Origin: Blastococcus xanthinilyticus
Lineage (GTDB): Bacteria > Actinomycetota > Actinomycetes > Mycobacteriales > Geodermatophilaceae
Assembly: GCF_008124835.1 (NCBI RefSeq)
Contig: NZ_VNHW01000006.1
Span: 62,001 to 126,000, forward strand
DNA: 64,000 nucleotides
Direction of reading: 5' to 3'
Part shown: positions 53,578 through 62,660 of the stretch, in pieces
Numbering within the stretch: the stretch's first letter is position 1
How the letters are laid out: each line of letters begins with the position of its first letter
The notes under the pieces: generated by a model
Told to the model about the DNA's origin: nothing
Seen by the model: the letters and a program-made list of their open reading frames with translations, nothing else
The model's database searches: none
Program-made: the position numbers and the translations under genes

Positions 53578-56035
53578 GCCAGCATGGTGCCACGCGCTGC
53601 CGACACCCCCGGGGAGCCCGCCGGGCCGCCGGCGGCGGAACTGCGCCGCCGGATCCCGGGTCCGGCGGCGCCGCGGCCGCGACCCCACCGGCGGGCCCGC
53701 CCCGGGCGACGACCCCCCAGTCGCCGGCACGCCCCACGACGGCCAGGTCGCCGTCGCGGTCGGTCCGGTGCACCCGGATCCCGGCGTCGGCCAGCCAGCC
53801 CAGCAGGCGCGGCGCCGGGTGCCCGTAGGTGTTGTCCGCCGCCACGGAGATCAGGGCGACCTGCGCCCCCGTGGCGGCCAGGAAGTCCGGGTCGGCGTCG
53901 CCGCTGCCGTGGTGCGGGACCTTGAGCACGTCGGCACCCAGGTCGGTGCCCTCGCGCAGCAGGGCGGCCTCCTCGTCGGCGCCGATGTCGCCGGTGAGGA
54001 GCAACCGCAGCCCGCCGACCGATGCCCGGGCCACCAGCGACAGCCCGTTGGGATCGGCCGACGCGGTCGCGCGCCGGGGATCCGGGGCGAGCACCTCCAG
54101 CTGCACGCCGAGCAGCGAGCGCCGGTCCCCCGGGACCAGCACCTCGCGCACGCCCCCGGCGCGGCGCACCAGGGCGTCGACCACCGGCGCGCGGTCGTCG
54201 GCCGGCGCCAGGGTGCCGGTGGCCACCACCCCCACGGTGCGCCCGCCCAGCGCACCGGCGAGGCCCCCGACGTGGTCGGCGTCCAGGTGCGAGAGCAGCA
54301 CGAGCGGAAGGTCGTCGATCCCCAGCCGGTCCAGGCACCGGTCGATGGAGGCGGCGTCCGGGCCGGCGTCGAGGAGGATCCCCTGCGCGTCCCCCACCGG
54401 CAGCACCAGGCCGTCGCCCTGGCCCACGTCGCAGGCGACGAGGACGGCACCGGCGGGCGGCCACCCGTCCAGCTCTTGGCGCACCGGCCAGGCGACGACC
54501 ACGACTCCCACGAGCGCGGCCAGCCCCAGCGCGCGCAGCCGCGGAAAGCGCCAGCAGGCCCAGCCGACGGCGAGCAGGAGGGCGGCGAGCGCCGCGGCGC
54601 CCGGAACGCCGCCCGGCCACCCGGCGACCGCGTCGGGCGCGGCCGCGGCGCGCTCGGCCACCAGGACGATCCAGCGGACCGGCCACCCGGCCAACCAGAC
54701 CAGCACGTCACCCGCCTCCGGCAGCGCCAGCCCGGCGGGCGCCGCGAGCAGTCCCAGCACGGTCGCGGGCAGCACCGCGGGCACGGCGAGCAGGTTGGCC
54801 GGCACCGAGACCAGGCTGACGGTCCCGTTGAGCCCGGCGACCAGCGGAGCGGTCGCCAGGCCGGCCGCGACGCTCACCGCGACGGCGTCGGCGGCCCACG
54901 CCGGCCATCTCCGGGTGCGCAGCCGCCGCGCCCACGGCGGAGCGAGCAGCACGATGGCGGCCGTGGCCGTGACCGACAGCGCGAAGCCCGGGTCCCGCGC
55001 GAACGCCGGCTCGACCAGCAGCAGCACCGTCACGGCGGCACCGAGAGCCGGTAGCGCCGCCCTCGGCCGCCCGGACGCGAGCGCGAGCAGCGTCACGGCG
55101 CCCATGGCGCCGGCGCGCAGCACGCTGGCGCTCGGCCGGGCCAGGATCACGAACCCCACCAGGGCGACCAGGGCCACGAGCGCCTGCACCCGGCGGTCGA
55201 CGGCCCGTCGCCGCAGGGGGTGCAGCACGCAGGCGATCACGATCGCGACGTTGGCACCCGAGACGGCCGTCAGGTGCGCGAGCCCGGCGCTCCGGAACTC
55301 CTCGACGAGCAGCTCGTCCATCCGGCGGGTGTCCCCCACCACCAGCCCGGGCAGCAGCCCACCCGGCCGGGGGTCGAGGACGCGGGCCGAGGAGCCGGCC
55401 AGTGACTCCCGGAGCGCGCCGGCAGCCCGCTGGACGGCGCCGGCCTCCGCCACCGGCCGCGGCGGACCGCGCGCCGACAGGACGGCGACGACGTCGTCCC
55501 CCGCCTCGGGCAGGGACACCCCGGCACGGACGCGGACCACCTGGCCGGGCAGGCTGCCGACCCAGCCGTCGGCCGGCGCGAACACCAGGACGGGCGCCCG
55601 CAACCGGGCGTCGGTCGTCCCGTCGTCCAGCGCCGTGACGTCGGCCTCGAGCAGCACCCGGGGGGCGCCCGCCCCGGAGAGCCGGCGCGGGTCGGTGCGC
55701 ACGACCAGGGTCACCTCCGCGGCGGCACCCGCCTCGGCGACGACCCGCAGCGGCGACGACTCGTGCGCGGCCGCCCCGGCCGCGGCGGCGCCCGCGGCGA
55801 CGGTGATGCCGGCGAGCACCACGAGCGTGACCGCCGCCCGGGTGCCCCGGAGGCGGGCGACGACGACCGCGGCGACCAGCGCGGCACCCGCTCCCGCGGC
55901 GAGCACGCGCGATCCGAGGTGGGGCGCGGCCAGCCCGACGGCCCAGACCGCCGCGGCGACCGGCCACAGGCGCAGGTCCAGCCAGGTCCAGCGCTCGGGA
56001 GCGGGGGTGCCGAGCGGCTCGCGGGCAGCGGTCAC
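52805..56035 (-). CDS. comEC: ComEC/Rec2 DNA-uptake channel; frame lacks a stop before holA
   Basis: Membrane channel for single-stranded DNA entry in transformation. DUF4131 and Competence domains with about ten helices (SAGLAHLTAVSGANVAIVIA, LRAGAMGAVTLLALASGRPR), then a metallo-beta-lactamase-like domain (DVGQGDGLVLPVG, LLSHLDADHVGGLAGALGG, VLKVPHHGSGDAD). The conserved protein ends near 53690 (about residue 780). The frame then has no stop until 52805, running about 770 bases through holA in another frame. A single-base shift would let it end at 53532. Either a stop loss, a frameshift or a sequencing error. GTG start overlaps comEA as GTGA. Confidence 0.85.
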   Translation of the reverse strand: MTAAREPLGTPAPERWTWLDLRLWPVAAAVWAVGLAAPHLGSRVLAAGAGAALVAAVVVARLRGTRAAVTLVVLAGITVAAGAAAAGAAAHESSPLRVVAEAGAAAEVTLVVRTDPRRLSGAGAPRVLLEADVTALDDGTTDARLRAPVLVFAPADGWVGSLPGQVVRVRAGVSLPEAGDDVVAVLSARGPPRPVAEAGAVQRAAGALRESLAGSSARVLDPRPGGLLPGLVVGDTRRMDELLVEEFRSAGLAHLTAVSGANVAIVIACVLHPLRRRAVDRRVQALVALVALVGFVILARPSASVLRAGAMGAVTLLALASGRPRAALPALGAAVTVLLLVEPAFARDPGFALSVTATAAIVLLAPPWARRLRTRRWPAWAADAVAVSVAAGLATAPLVAGLNGTVSLVSVPANLLAVPAVLPATVLGLLAAPAGLALPEAGDVLVWLAGWPVRWIVLVAERAAAAPDAVAGWPGGVPGAAALAALLLAVGWACWRFPRLRALGLAALVGVVVVAWPVRQELDGWPPAGAVLVACDVGQGDGLVLPVGDAQGILLDAGPDAASIDRCLDRLGIDDLPLVLLSHLDADHVGGLAGALGGRTVGVVATGTLAPADDRAPVVDALVRRAGGVREVLVPGDRRSLLGVQLEVLAPDPRRATASADPNGLSLVARASVGGLRLLLTGDIGADEEAALLREGTDLGADVLKVPHHGSGDADPDFLAATGAQVALISVAADNTYGHPAPRLLGWLADAGIRVHRTDRDGDLAVVGRAGDWGVVARGGPAGGVAAAAPPDPGSGGAVPPPAARRAPRGCRQRVAPCWRARSPRRAHVAPAGGDRGGGAAPRPRGRRRALRRPRPPPRCRAARAGRPGAADRPAGRRAGPLAVRGPPAGRGHRGAGVGRGAGRCADRLREGPRPRSHAGHRARRRQAQRGPGQVVQGRRCRGRRVPQGELGGGPDRLRPPRGAPPRWPDHPRRGHRPGRCHRRRPAVAVGRGQPAGERLRRQHRRRRRRPVPPRAGRGHGLHRGRAGAHRRPGRLHRDAPVGPGPGRRARADRRRHRRRRAHRRAGRLAQLQQSR

Positions 56036-56940
56036 ACCGTCACCAGGTCGGCCAGCTCGGCCGCGATGGTCGGCCCGATCCCCGGGACGTCGTCGAGCTC
56101 GTCGACGCTGCGGAAGGGGCCGTTGCGGGTGCGGTGCTCGACGATCCGCTGGGCGAGCACCGGGCCGATCCCGGGCAGGGCGTCGAGGTCGGCGGCGCCG
56201 GCGGCGTTGAGGTCGACCGGTCCCGGTGGCGCCCCCGGGGACGCGGCGCCGTCCGGCGCCACGCCCGTACCGGCGCCTGGCACGCCCACCGCGATCTGCT
56301 GGCCGTCGGCCACGAGCGCGGCGAGGTTGACCGACGCCGGGTCGGCGTCGGGGAGCAGCCCTCCCGCGGCGGCGACCGCATCGGCCACCCGGGCGCCGGC
56401 GCGCAGGGAGACCAGCCCCGGACGCGCCACCCGCCCGACCACGGAGACGACCACCGGTGCGGAACCCGCGGCCGCCTCGGCGGACGGCGTGGCGGGGGCC
56501 GGGCTGCCCGGCGCCGGCGTCGTGCTCCCGGCCGCGGGCGACGTGGCGACGGGTGACGTGGCGGCGGGTGACGTGGCGGCGGGTGACGTGGCGGCGGGCG
56601 GGCTCACCGGCTCGACCCGGGGGCGGTCCAGCCACGTCCAGGTGAGCACCACGGCGACGGCGACGACCGCGGCCACCCACAGGGCGCGGACCCCTGAAGG
56701 ACCGGCTCGCCAGCGGAGCGCGGTGCCCGGGGCCCGGTGCCTGCCCACCTCCCCGGGCAGGCCGTCGCCGGGGTCGGCCGGCACGTCGCCGCGGTCGTCG
56801 GCCCAGCCGACGGGCTCGGGTACCTCCTCGTCGGCCTCCTGCTCCGGCAGCCACCCGCCGGAGCCGTCGCGGTCCGCCAGGAGAGCCCGCAGCCGGGCGC
56901 GGATGATGTCCGCGTCGTCGCGGCGGGAGGTCAGGCGCAC
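56032..56940 (-). CDS. comEA: ComEA-type DNA-binding competence protein
   Basis: 302 residues. Cytosolic acidic N-terminus, one membrane helix (85-104), a Ser/Pro/Ala/Thr linker with SPAAT repeats (about 113-136), a SLBB-like domain (VSVVGRVARPGLVSLRAGAR) and a C-terminal helix-hairpin-helix pair (DLDALPGIGPVLAQRIVEHR, VPGIGPTIAAELADL). Binds double-stranded DNA outside the membrane for ComEC. GTG start. Confidence 0.92.
   Translation of the reverse strand: MRLTSRRDDADIIRARLRALLADRDGSGGWLPEQEADEEVPEPVGWADDRGDVPADPGDGLPGEVGRHRAPGTALRWRAGPSGVRALWVAAVVAVAVVLTWTWLDRPRVEPVSPPAATSPAATSPAATSPVATSPAAGSTTPAPGSPAPATPSAEAAAGSAPVVVSVVGRVARPGLVSLRAGARVADAVAAAGGLLPDADPASVNLAALVADGQQIAVGVPGAGTGVAPDGAASPGAPPGPVDLNAAGAADLDALPGIGPVLAQRIVEHRTRNGPFRSVDELDDVPGIGPTIAAELADLVTV
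56540..56599 (+). repeat. 15-bp tandem repeat inside comEA
   Basis: Four copies of GACGTGGCGGCGGGT (the first with one change, the last ending in C). On the coding strand they give repeating SPAAT/SPVAT pentapeptides in the linker after the membrane helix; copy number may vary between strains. Confidence 0.9.
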
Positions 56941-57073
56941 CCCGGCGACGCTAGGCAGCCCGGGACGGCCGGGCGGCCGTCGCGGCGGGGCTGTGGACGG
57001 CGACGCGGCTGTGGACGGCCGACCGGGCACCCGGCGGCCGCTCGGGCACGCTGCCCCGATGCGACGTCACCGC

Positions 57074-57961
57074 TCAGCGCGTGGGCTGGTCCCCCACCTC
57101 GTCCGCGGGCGCCCCGGCGTGCGGCGAGACGACCACCCCGACCGCGCCGGGCCCCACGTGCGCCCCGATGGCCGCGCCCAGCTCGCTCACGTGCAGCTCG
57201 CGCAGCGCGGGAACGCGCTCGCGCAGCTCGGCCACCAGCCGGTTCGCCCGCTCGGGCGCGGCCAGGTGGTGGACGGCGAGCGAGACCGGACCGTCGCCGG
57301 CGGTGTCGACGACGTGCTGCACGAGGCGGCTGAGCGCCCGGGCCGAGGTGCGCACCTTCTCGAGGGGGACGACCTTCCCGTCGAGCACGTGCAGCACCGG
57401 CTTCACCGCGAGCGCCGAGCCGAGCACGGCGGCGGCGGAGCCGATCCGGCCACCTCTCCGCAGGTGCTCCAGCGTGTCGACGACGAACAGCGTGCGGGTG
57501 CGCGCCGCGGTCTCGCGGGCCGCCAGTGCCACGGCCTCGCGGTCGGCGCCACGGGCCGCCGCCGTCGCCGCCTCCAGCACGGCGAACCCGGTGCCCATGG
57601 CCGCCGACCGGGAGTCGACCACCGAGACGATGTGCTCCCCCACCTGGGAGGCGGCGACCCGCGCGGCGTCCCAGGTGCCCGAGAGCTCCGCCGAGAGGTG
57701 CACCGACACCAGCCGGTCGGCCCCGGCGTCGAGCGCGGCCCGGTAGGCGGCGAGGAAGTCACCGGGCGTGGGCCGGGACGTGGACACCCGCTGGCCCCGC
57801 GTGGACAGCGCCCTGGCCACGTCCTCGGCGGAGATGTCCTCCCCCTCGCGCCCGGACCGGCCGGCGAGGACGACGTAGAGCGGCACGACGCGCACCCCGT
57901 GCTCCTGGGCGAGCGCGGGCGGCAGGTAGGCCGTCGAATCGGTGAGGACGGCGACGCGCAC
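57074..57961 (-). CDS. DegV family fatty-acid-binding protein
   Basis: 295 residues from GTG. TDSTAYLPPALAQEHGVRVV at the start, TSRPTPGDFLAAYRAALDAG (lipid-headgroup loop), HLSAELSGTWDAARVAA, and VDTLEHLRRGGRIGSAAAVL. Presents bound fatty acid, e.g. to FakA-type kinases in firmicutes; the actinobacterial partner is not in this window. Stands between comEA and the phosphatase gene. Confidence 0.9.
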   Translation of the reverse strand: MRVAVLTDSTAYLPPALAQEHGVRVVPLYVVLAGRSGREGEDISAEDVARALSTRGQRVSTSRPTPGDFLAAYRAALDAGADRLVSVHLSAELSGTWDAARVAASQVGEHIVSVVDSRSAAMGTGFAVLEAATAAARGADREAVALAARETAARTRTLFVVDTLEHLRRGGRIGSAAAVLGSALAVKPVLHVLDGKVVPLEKVRTSARALSRLVQHVVDTAGDGPVSLAVHHLAAPERANRLVAELRERVPALRELHVSELGAAIGAHVGPGAVGVVVSPHAGAPADEVGDQPTR

Positions 57962-58001
57962 CGGGCGAGGCTAGCCGCCGTGCCCCGGCGGGGCCCCGCC
58001 G

Positions 58002-58085
58002 CCCGGGCGAAGGACAGGGCCGCCCGGGCGAAGGACAGGGCCGCCCGGGCGAAGGACAGGGCCGCCCGGGGTCAGGATGGGGCCG
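58002..58085. repeat. Four tandem 21-bp repeats downstream of the phosphatase gene
   Basis: Three exact copies of a 21-base unit (CCCGGGCGAAGGACAGGGCC plus G) start at 58002, 58023 and 58044; a fourth, diverged, starts at 58065. Each contains CGGGCG facing CGCCCG of the next, so successive small hairpins can form. Lies between the stop of the phosphatase gene and the start of degV. Confidence 0.92.
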
Positions 58086-58106
58086 CCCGGCATCGGGACG
58101 GGTCGG

Positions 58107-58856
58107 TCAGCCGACCGCGTCGGCGTCCTGCGCCGGCTGATCGCCGTCGCCGGACCGCGCCCCGGGCGCCGGGTCGGCATGGAGCCGCTCCGCCGGGGGC
58201 ACCGCCAGCCCCTCGGGCAGCGGGCCGGCCGACGAGTTGTGCCGCATCAGCCGCCAGCGCCCGCTCTGCCGGGCCAGCTCACTCCACGCACAGTTGCCCA
58301 GCGGGCCGAACACCCGCCGGTGGTCGGGGCCGAACTCCAGGAGCAGCTCGAGCAGGCGGCCGCTCGTGCCGCCGTGGGTCACCACGACCGCCACCTCGAC
58401 CGGCGGGAGGTCGAGCAGCGCCGCGAGCACCCGCTCCCCGACCGTCGCCGGCTCCTCGCCGCCGCGGCCGCGGACCGGCCGTCCGGCCATCCAGTCGGCG
58501 TACTGCTCCGGGTGCCGGTCGGCGACCTCTGCCCGCGTCAGCCCCTCCCAGCTGCCCATGCCGTGCTCGCGCAGCCGGGGGTCCAGCTGCAGCGGCAGGT
58601 CGAGCACGCCGGTCAGGGCGCGAGCGGTCTCCGCGGCGCGCACCAGGTCGCTGGCGACGACCGCGGTGGACCGCCCGGCCAGCGCGGCCGAGGCCACCAG
58701 GTGCGGCGCCGCGTGCACCGCCTGAGCCCGGCCGACCTCGTCCAGCGGCGGATCCAGCTGCCCCTGGAAGCGGCCGGCCGCGTTCCAGGCGGTCCGCCCG
58801 TGCCGCCAGACCACCAGACGGGTCACCGGCAGCTCGGGGAGACCCGGGGAGGTCAC
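58107..58856 (-). CDS. Histidine phosphatase (phosphoglycerate mutase-like)
   Basis: 249 residues. VVWRHGRTAWN carries Arg18-His19-Gly20, the phospho-histidine motif; VVASDLVRAAETARALTG, and VTHGGTSGRLLE with the second His. A Pro-rich tail of about 45 residues follows. Clustered with rsfS and nadD as in many actinobacteria, where a glucosyl-3-phosphoglycerate phosphatase-like role has been proposed. Start overlaps rsfS stop as GTGA. Confidence 0.88.
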   Translation of the reverse strand: MTSPGLPELPVTRLVVWRHGRTAWNAAGRFQGQLDPPLDEVGRAQAVHAAPHLVASAALAGRSTAVVASDLVRAAETARALTGVLDLPLQLDPRLREHGMGSWEGLTRAEVADRHPEQYADWMAGRPVRGRGGEEPATVGERVLAALLDLPPVEVAVVVTHGGTSGRLLELLLEFGPDHRRVFGPLGNCAWSELARQSGRWRLMRHNSSAGPLPEGLAVPPAERLHADPAPGARSGDGDQPAQDADAVG

Positions 58857-59281
58857 TGGCCGGCCGTCTCCGCCACCGACGGGGAGCCGGCGCCAGGGGC
58901 CGCGTCCGGGGCGGCAGCGAGGGCGGCGTCGGTGAACGGGATGGTCGGGCAGTCCTTCCAGAGCCGCTCGAGGGCGTAGTACGCCCGCTCCTCGGCGTGC
59001 TGCACGTGGACGACGACGTCGACGAAGTCGAGCAGCACCCAGCGGGCCTCGGCCACGCCCTCGCGGCGCACCGGCTTGACGCCGTGCCCGCGCAGCCGCT
59101 CCTCGACCTCGTCGACGATGGCCTGGACCTGCCGCTCGTTGGGAGCCGACGCGAGGACGAAGGCGTCGGTGATCGCCAGCCGTTCGCTGACGTCGACGAT
59201 CGAGACGTCGGTGGCCAGCTTGTCGGCAGCCGCCTGCGCGGCGACGAGCGCGGTCTCCCGTGCTTCGGCCGAGGCGGTCAT
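58853..59281 (-). CDS. rsfS: Ribosome silencing factor RsfS
   Basis: 142 residues. Binds uL14 and blocks subunit joining in starvation. [20 protein letters not shown], then [20 protein letters not shown] and [12 protein letters not shown] are the conserved core; an Ala/Pro-rich tail follows. Overlaps nadD by four bases. Confidence 0.94.
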   Translation of the reverse strand: MTASAEARETALVAAQAAADKLATDVSIVDVSERLAITDAFVLASAPNERQVQAIVDEVEERLRGHGVKPVRREGVAEARWVLLDFVDVVVHVQHAEERAYYALERLWKDCPTIPFTDAALAAAPDAAPGAGSPSVAETAGQ

Positions 59282-60015
59282 CGGGGTACCTCCTGGAGGT
59301 GGGGATCGGTGGGGGGTGGTTCAGCGCCGGCGCCCTCGGGGCTGTTCCCGGGGTCGCCCGGCGGTGGGCGGTCGTAGGTGGCCCGGTCGCCGGCGGGGCG
59401 CCCGTCGGCAACGGCGGGCCGGCGGGAGGGCTGGCGGTAGAGCCCGCGCTTCTCGATGTACTGGACGACCCCGTCGGGCACGAGGTACCAGACCGGCATC
59501 CCCCGGCCCACGCGGGCGCGGCAGTCGCTGGAGCTGATGGCCAGGGCCGGGATCTCGACCAGGCTCACACCGCCCTCGGGGAGGTGGGAGTCGGCCAGGG
59601 TGTAGCCGGGACGGGTGACCCCGATGAAGTGCGCGAGCTCGAAGCACCGGGCGCCGTCCCGCCAGGTCATGATCTGGGCGAGCGCGTCGGCGCCGGTGAT
59701 GAAGAACAGCTCCGCACCGGGCCGCTGGGCCTGCAGGTCGGTGAGGGTGTCGAAGGTGTAGGTCGGCCCCCCGCGGTCGATGTCGACCCGGCTCACCGAG
59801 AAGCGGGGGTTCGAGGCCGTCGCGATGACCGTCATCAGGTAGCGGTCCTCCGCGGGGCTGACCGCCTGGTCGCTCTTCTGCCACGGCTCGCCGGTGGGCA
59901 CGAAGACCACCTCGTCCAGGCCGAACAGGCCGGCCACCTCGCTGGCGGCCACCAGGTGCCCGTGGTGGATGGGGTCGAAGGTCCCACCCATCACGCCGAC
60001 TCGTCGTCCCGCCAC
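59278..60015 (-). CDS. nadD: Nicotinate-nucleotide adenylyltransferase
   Basis: NAD biosynthesis: NaMN + ATP to deamido-NAD. 245 residues from [14 protein letters not shown] (10-20) is the nucleotidyltransferase motif; [10 protein letters not shown] and [20 protein letters not shown] follow, where the usual ISST-xIR is ISSSDCR. A Pro-rich C-terminal tail of about 50 residues is extra. First gene of nadD-rsfS-phosphatase. Confidence 0.93.
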   Translation of the reverse strand: MAGRRVGVMGGTFDPIHHGHLVAASEVAGLFGLDEVVFVPTGEPWQKSDQAVSPAEDRYLMTVIATASNPRFSVSRVDIDRGGPTYTFDTLTDLQAQRPGAELFFITGADALAQIMTWRDGARCFELAHFIGVTRPGYTLADSHLPEGGVSLVEIPALAISSSDCRARVGRGMPVWYLVPDGVVQYIEKRGLYRQPSRRPAVADGRPAGDRATYDRPPPGDPGNSPEGAGAEPPPTDPHLQEVPR

Positions 60016-60330
60016 CGTTCGAGCCTATCCGCACCGGCGCCGGGGCCGGTTCCGGAAGGACCGGCCCCCGTCGACGGGAGCCCCCGGCCGGCCGGTCCGG
60101 GCCCGCCGGCCGCGGCGACCGGCTCCCCCGTGCAGCCGGTCGCGCCCCGGCCGCGGTGGTGCCGACGGGCGGGTGCCGCGCGTCGGCACCCCGGTGACCA
60201 ACGGGCCCGGCGGGGATCGGTTACGGGCGGCCGGCGATGCGCCCGTCGCCACACTTGTCGACGTCTCGACGTCTCGACGTCTCGACGGGTCGGCGGGTCG
60301 GCCCGTCGAGGAGTCGACTCGCCGACGTCC
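60016..60330. other. Intergenic region with tandem octamers and a terminator-like hairpin
   Basis: 315 bases without a convincing gene. It must hold the nadD promoter. TCGACGTC is repeated three times (60258-60281) with a partial fourth copy. A nine-base-pair stem (60281-60289 with 60302-60310) lies 21 bases after the VWA gene stop and may terminate it. Confidence 0.6.
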
Positions 60331-61755
60331 TCAGAGGGTGGTGACGAAGTCCGCCAGCTGCGCGGCGTTGCGGCACTCGACCATGTCGATGACCTCGCCG
60401 TAGCGGTCGGCCGCGGAGTCACCGCTGCCCCACATCCGACGCGGCTCCGGGTTCAGCCAGTGCGCCGAGCGGGCCTTCGAGACGAGGCCGGCGAGCACCG
60501 GGACGCCCGGCTGCCGGTAGTTGGTCCGCCCGTCGCCCAGCACCAGCAGCGACGTCTTCGGGCCGACGGCGGACGCCCAGCGGTCGGCGAAGACGTCGAA
60601 GGCGTTGCCGTAGTCGCTGTGCCCGTCGAAGGCGACCACCTGGGCCTCCCGGCCGATCCGGGCGATGGCGTCGGCGACGTCGACCCCGGGGCTGAAGAAG
60701 CGGGTCACCTCGTCGGTGGAGTCGACGAAGGCGAACGCCCGCACGCCGGTGAAGTGCTCGCGCAGCGCCTGGGTGAGCATCAGCGTGAAGTGGCTGAACC
60801 CGGCGACCGAGCCGCTGACGTCGCACAGCACGACCAGCTCGGGCTTGTGCACCTTGCGCGGCCGGTGGTGGGTGACCACCGGCACCCCGCCGGTGCCGAG
60901 CGAGGCGCGGACGGTCCTGCGGAAGTCCAGCCGGCCCTGGCGCCCCATCTTCCGACGGGCCGACAGCCGGACGGCGAGCCGGCGGGCCAGCGGGGCGACC
61001 GACCGCCGCAGCTCGGCGAGGTCTCCCGCCTGGGCCCGGAGGAAGTCGACCTGGTCGGCCAGCGGGCGGACGGCGTTCTTCGCCACCCGGTCGCGCCCCT
61101 TCTCCGCGGCCGTCCGCCGGCGCACCTCGGCCTCGACGGCGGTGCGGAAGGCGGCCAGCCGGTCGCGCACCGTCTGCCGGGCCACCTGCTCGGCCAGCCC
61201 GCCGCGGTCGCCGTCGCCGAGCAGACCGGCCAGCAGCTGGGCCACCAGGGTGTCCGGGGAGAGCGCCCGCATGACCCGGTAGCTGAAGTACGACTGGCCC
61301 GACGGGGTCGGCTGACCCTGGCCCAGCTGGTCGACCGCGTCCCGGGCGAACCGGCGCAGGGCCTCCGGATCGCCGTCCGCCAGCAGGCGCAGCAGCTCGT
61401 CGCGCATCAGCTGGGCCAGCGCGGCGTCGTCGGGGACGTCGAGCGTCGACTCCCCCGGCCGGCCCGTGTCCTCGTCCTCGTCGTCGCCGGAGGCCGGCCG
61501 GTCGCCCAGCGGCCACCACAGGTCGAACAGGACGTCGTAGGCCGGGCGCTGCGCGGCCCGCTGGAGGAGCACCGCGGCCAGCCCATGGCGGAGCTGCTCG
61601 CGGTCGAGCAGGTCCACGACGGTGAGGATCTCCGCGGCGTCGACGGCCTGGCTGATCCCCACCGGGACGCCGGCGTCGCGGACCGCCCGCACGAACCCGT
61701 CCAGGTGACCGGCGAGCCCACCGGGTTCCCGGACCGGTGCGTGCGGCTGCCCCAT
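60331..61755 (-). CDS. VWA-domain protein (CoxE-like), partner of MoxR ATPase
   Basis: 474 residues. The C-terminal von Willebrand A domain has the MIDAS start LVVLCDVSGSVAGFSHFTLM and the later AFVDSTDEVTRFF. The N-terminal half is helical (QAVDAAEILTVVDLLDREQL, SGQSYFSYRVMRALSPDTLV). Starts within TGATG overlapping the MoxR stop. MoxR-VWA pairs act as metal-insertion or assembly chaperones; the client is not visible here. Confidence 0.9.
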   Translation of the reverse strand: MGQPHAPVREPGGLAGHLDGFVRAVRDAGVPVGISQAVDAAEILTVVDLLDREQLRHGLAAVLLQRAAQRPAYDVLFDLWWPLGDRPASGDDEDEDTGRPGESTLDVPDDAALAQLMRDELLRLLADGDPEALRRFARDAVDQLGQGQPTPSGQSYFSYRVMRALSPDTLVAQLLAGLLGDGDRGGLAEQVARQTVRDRLAAFRTAVEAEVRRRTAAEKGRDRVAKNAVRPLADQVDFLRAQAGDLAELRRSVAPLARRLAVRLSARRKMGRQGRLDFRRTVRASLGTGGVPVVTHHRPRKVHKPELVVLCDVSGSVAGFSHFTLMLTQALREHFTGVRAFAFVDSTDEVTRFFSPGVDVADAIARIGREAQVVAFDGHSDYGNAFDVFADRWASAVGPKTSLLVLGDGRTNYRQPGVPVLAGLVSKARSAHWLNPEPRRMWGSGDSAADRYGEVIDMVECRNAAQLADFVTTL

Positions 61756-62636
61756 CAGTTCAGCCGCAGCTCGGCCGCGGCCCGGGTCTGGTCGCTCGCG
61801 TGCTTGAGCACCACCCCGAGGGTGGAGGCCATCGCGGGCTCGTCGAGGGTGTCCAGGCCCAGCTCCAGCAGGGTCTGGGCCCAGTCGAGGGTCTCCGAGA
61901 TCGACGGCGACTTCTTCAGCTCCAGCCCGCGCAGCGCGCGGACGGTGCGGACCAGCTGGTCGGCCAGGCCCGGCGCGAGGTCGGGCACCCGCGAGAGCAC
62001 GATCTCCCGCTCCCGCTCGGCCGACGGGTAGTCCAGCGCCAGGTAGAGGCAGCGCCGCTTGAGCGCCTCGGAGAGCTCCCGGGTGGCGTTGGAGGTGAGG
62101 ACCACCATCGGCCGGCGGGTGGCCGTGATGGTGCCCAGCTCGGGGATGGTCACCTGGAAGTCGCTGAGCACCTCCAGCAGCAGGCCCTCCACCTCGACGT
62201 CGGCCTTGTCGGTCTCGTCGATGAGCAGCACGGTGGGGTCGGTGCGGCGGATGGCGGTGAGCAGCGGCCGGGAGAGCAGGAACTCCTCGCCGAAGATGTC
62301 GTCGTGGACGGTGTCCCAGTCGGCCCCGCCACTCCCCTGCGCCGCCTGGATGCGCAGCAGCTGCTTCTTGTAGTTCCACTCGTACAGCGCGCGGGCCTCG
62401 TCCAGGCCCTCGTAGCACTGCAGCCGGATGAGCTCCGATCCGGTCGCCGTGGCCAGCGCCTTGGCCAGCTCGGTCTTGCCCGTCCCGGCCGGCCCCTCCA
62501 CCAGCAGCGGCTTGCCCAGCCGGTCGGCGAGGAAGACCGTCGTCGCGATCTGCGCGTCGGGCAGGTAGCCGGCGGTGGACAGCCGCTTGCTGACGTCCGC
62601 GACCGACGAGAAGTTCGGGGACTGCTGGCGGGGCAT
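61755..62636 (-). CDS. MoxR-type AAA+ ATPase
   Basis: 293 residues. Walker A GPAGTGKT (48-55), Walker B LLIDETDKAD, sensor VLTSNATRELSEALKRRCL. Typical of the CoxD/MoxR class. Upstream of the VWA gene and 24 bases downstream of proA. Confidence 0.92.
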   Translation of the reverse strand: MPRQQSPNFSSVADVSKRLSTAGYLPDAQIATTVFLADRLGKPLLVEGPAGTGKTELAKALATATGSELIRLQCYEGLDEARALYEWNYKKQLLRIQAAQGSGGADWDTVHDDIFGEEFLLSRPLLTAIRRTDPTVLLIDETDKADVEVEGLLLEVLSDFQVTIPELGTITATRRPMVVLTSNATRELSEALKRRCLYLALDYPSAEREREIVLSRVPDLAPGLADQLVRTVRALRGLELKKSPSISETLDWAQTLLELGLDTLDEPAMASTLGVVLKHASDQTRAAAELRLN

Positions 62637-62660
62637 GCGGCTCCTCGATCGGGCGAGCGG

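Noticed and set aside
56989-57018. Two CTGTGGACGG copies 18 bases apart, resembling partial DnaA boxes
   Set aside because: They lack the TTATC/TTGTC core, there are only two, and no origin-type genes are nearby. Chance GC-rich similarity is likelier.
57971-58180. Small minus-strand frame with a repeating GGPVLRP heptapeptide
   Set aside because: It arises only from the 21-base tandem repeats, overlaps the end of the phosphatase gene and has no ribosome site; treated as repeat DNA.
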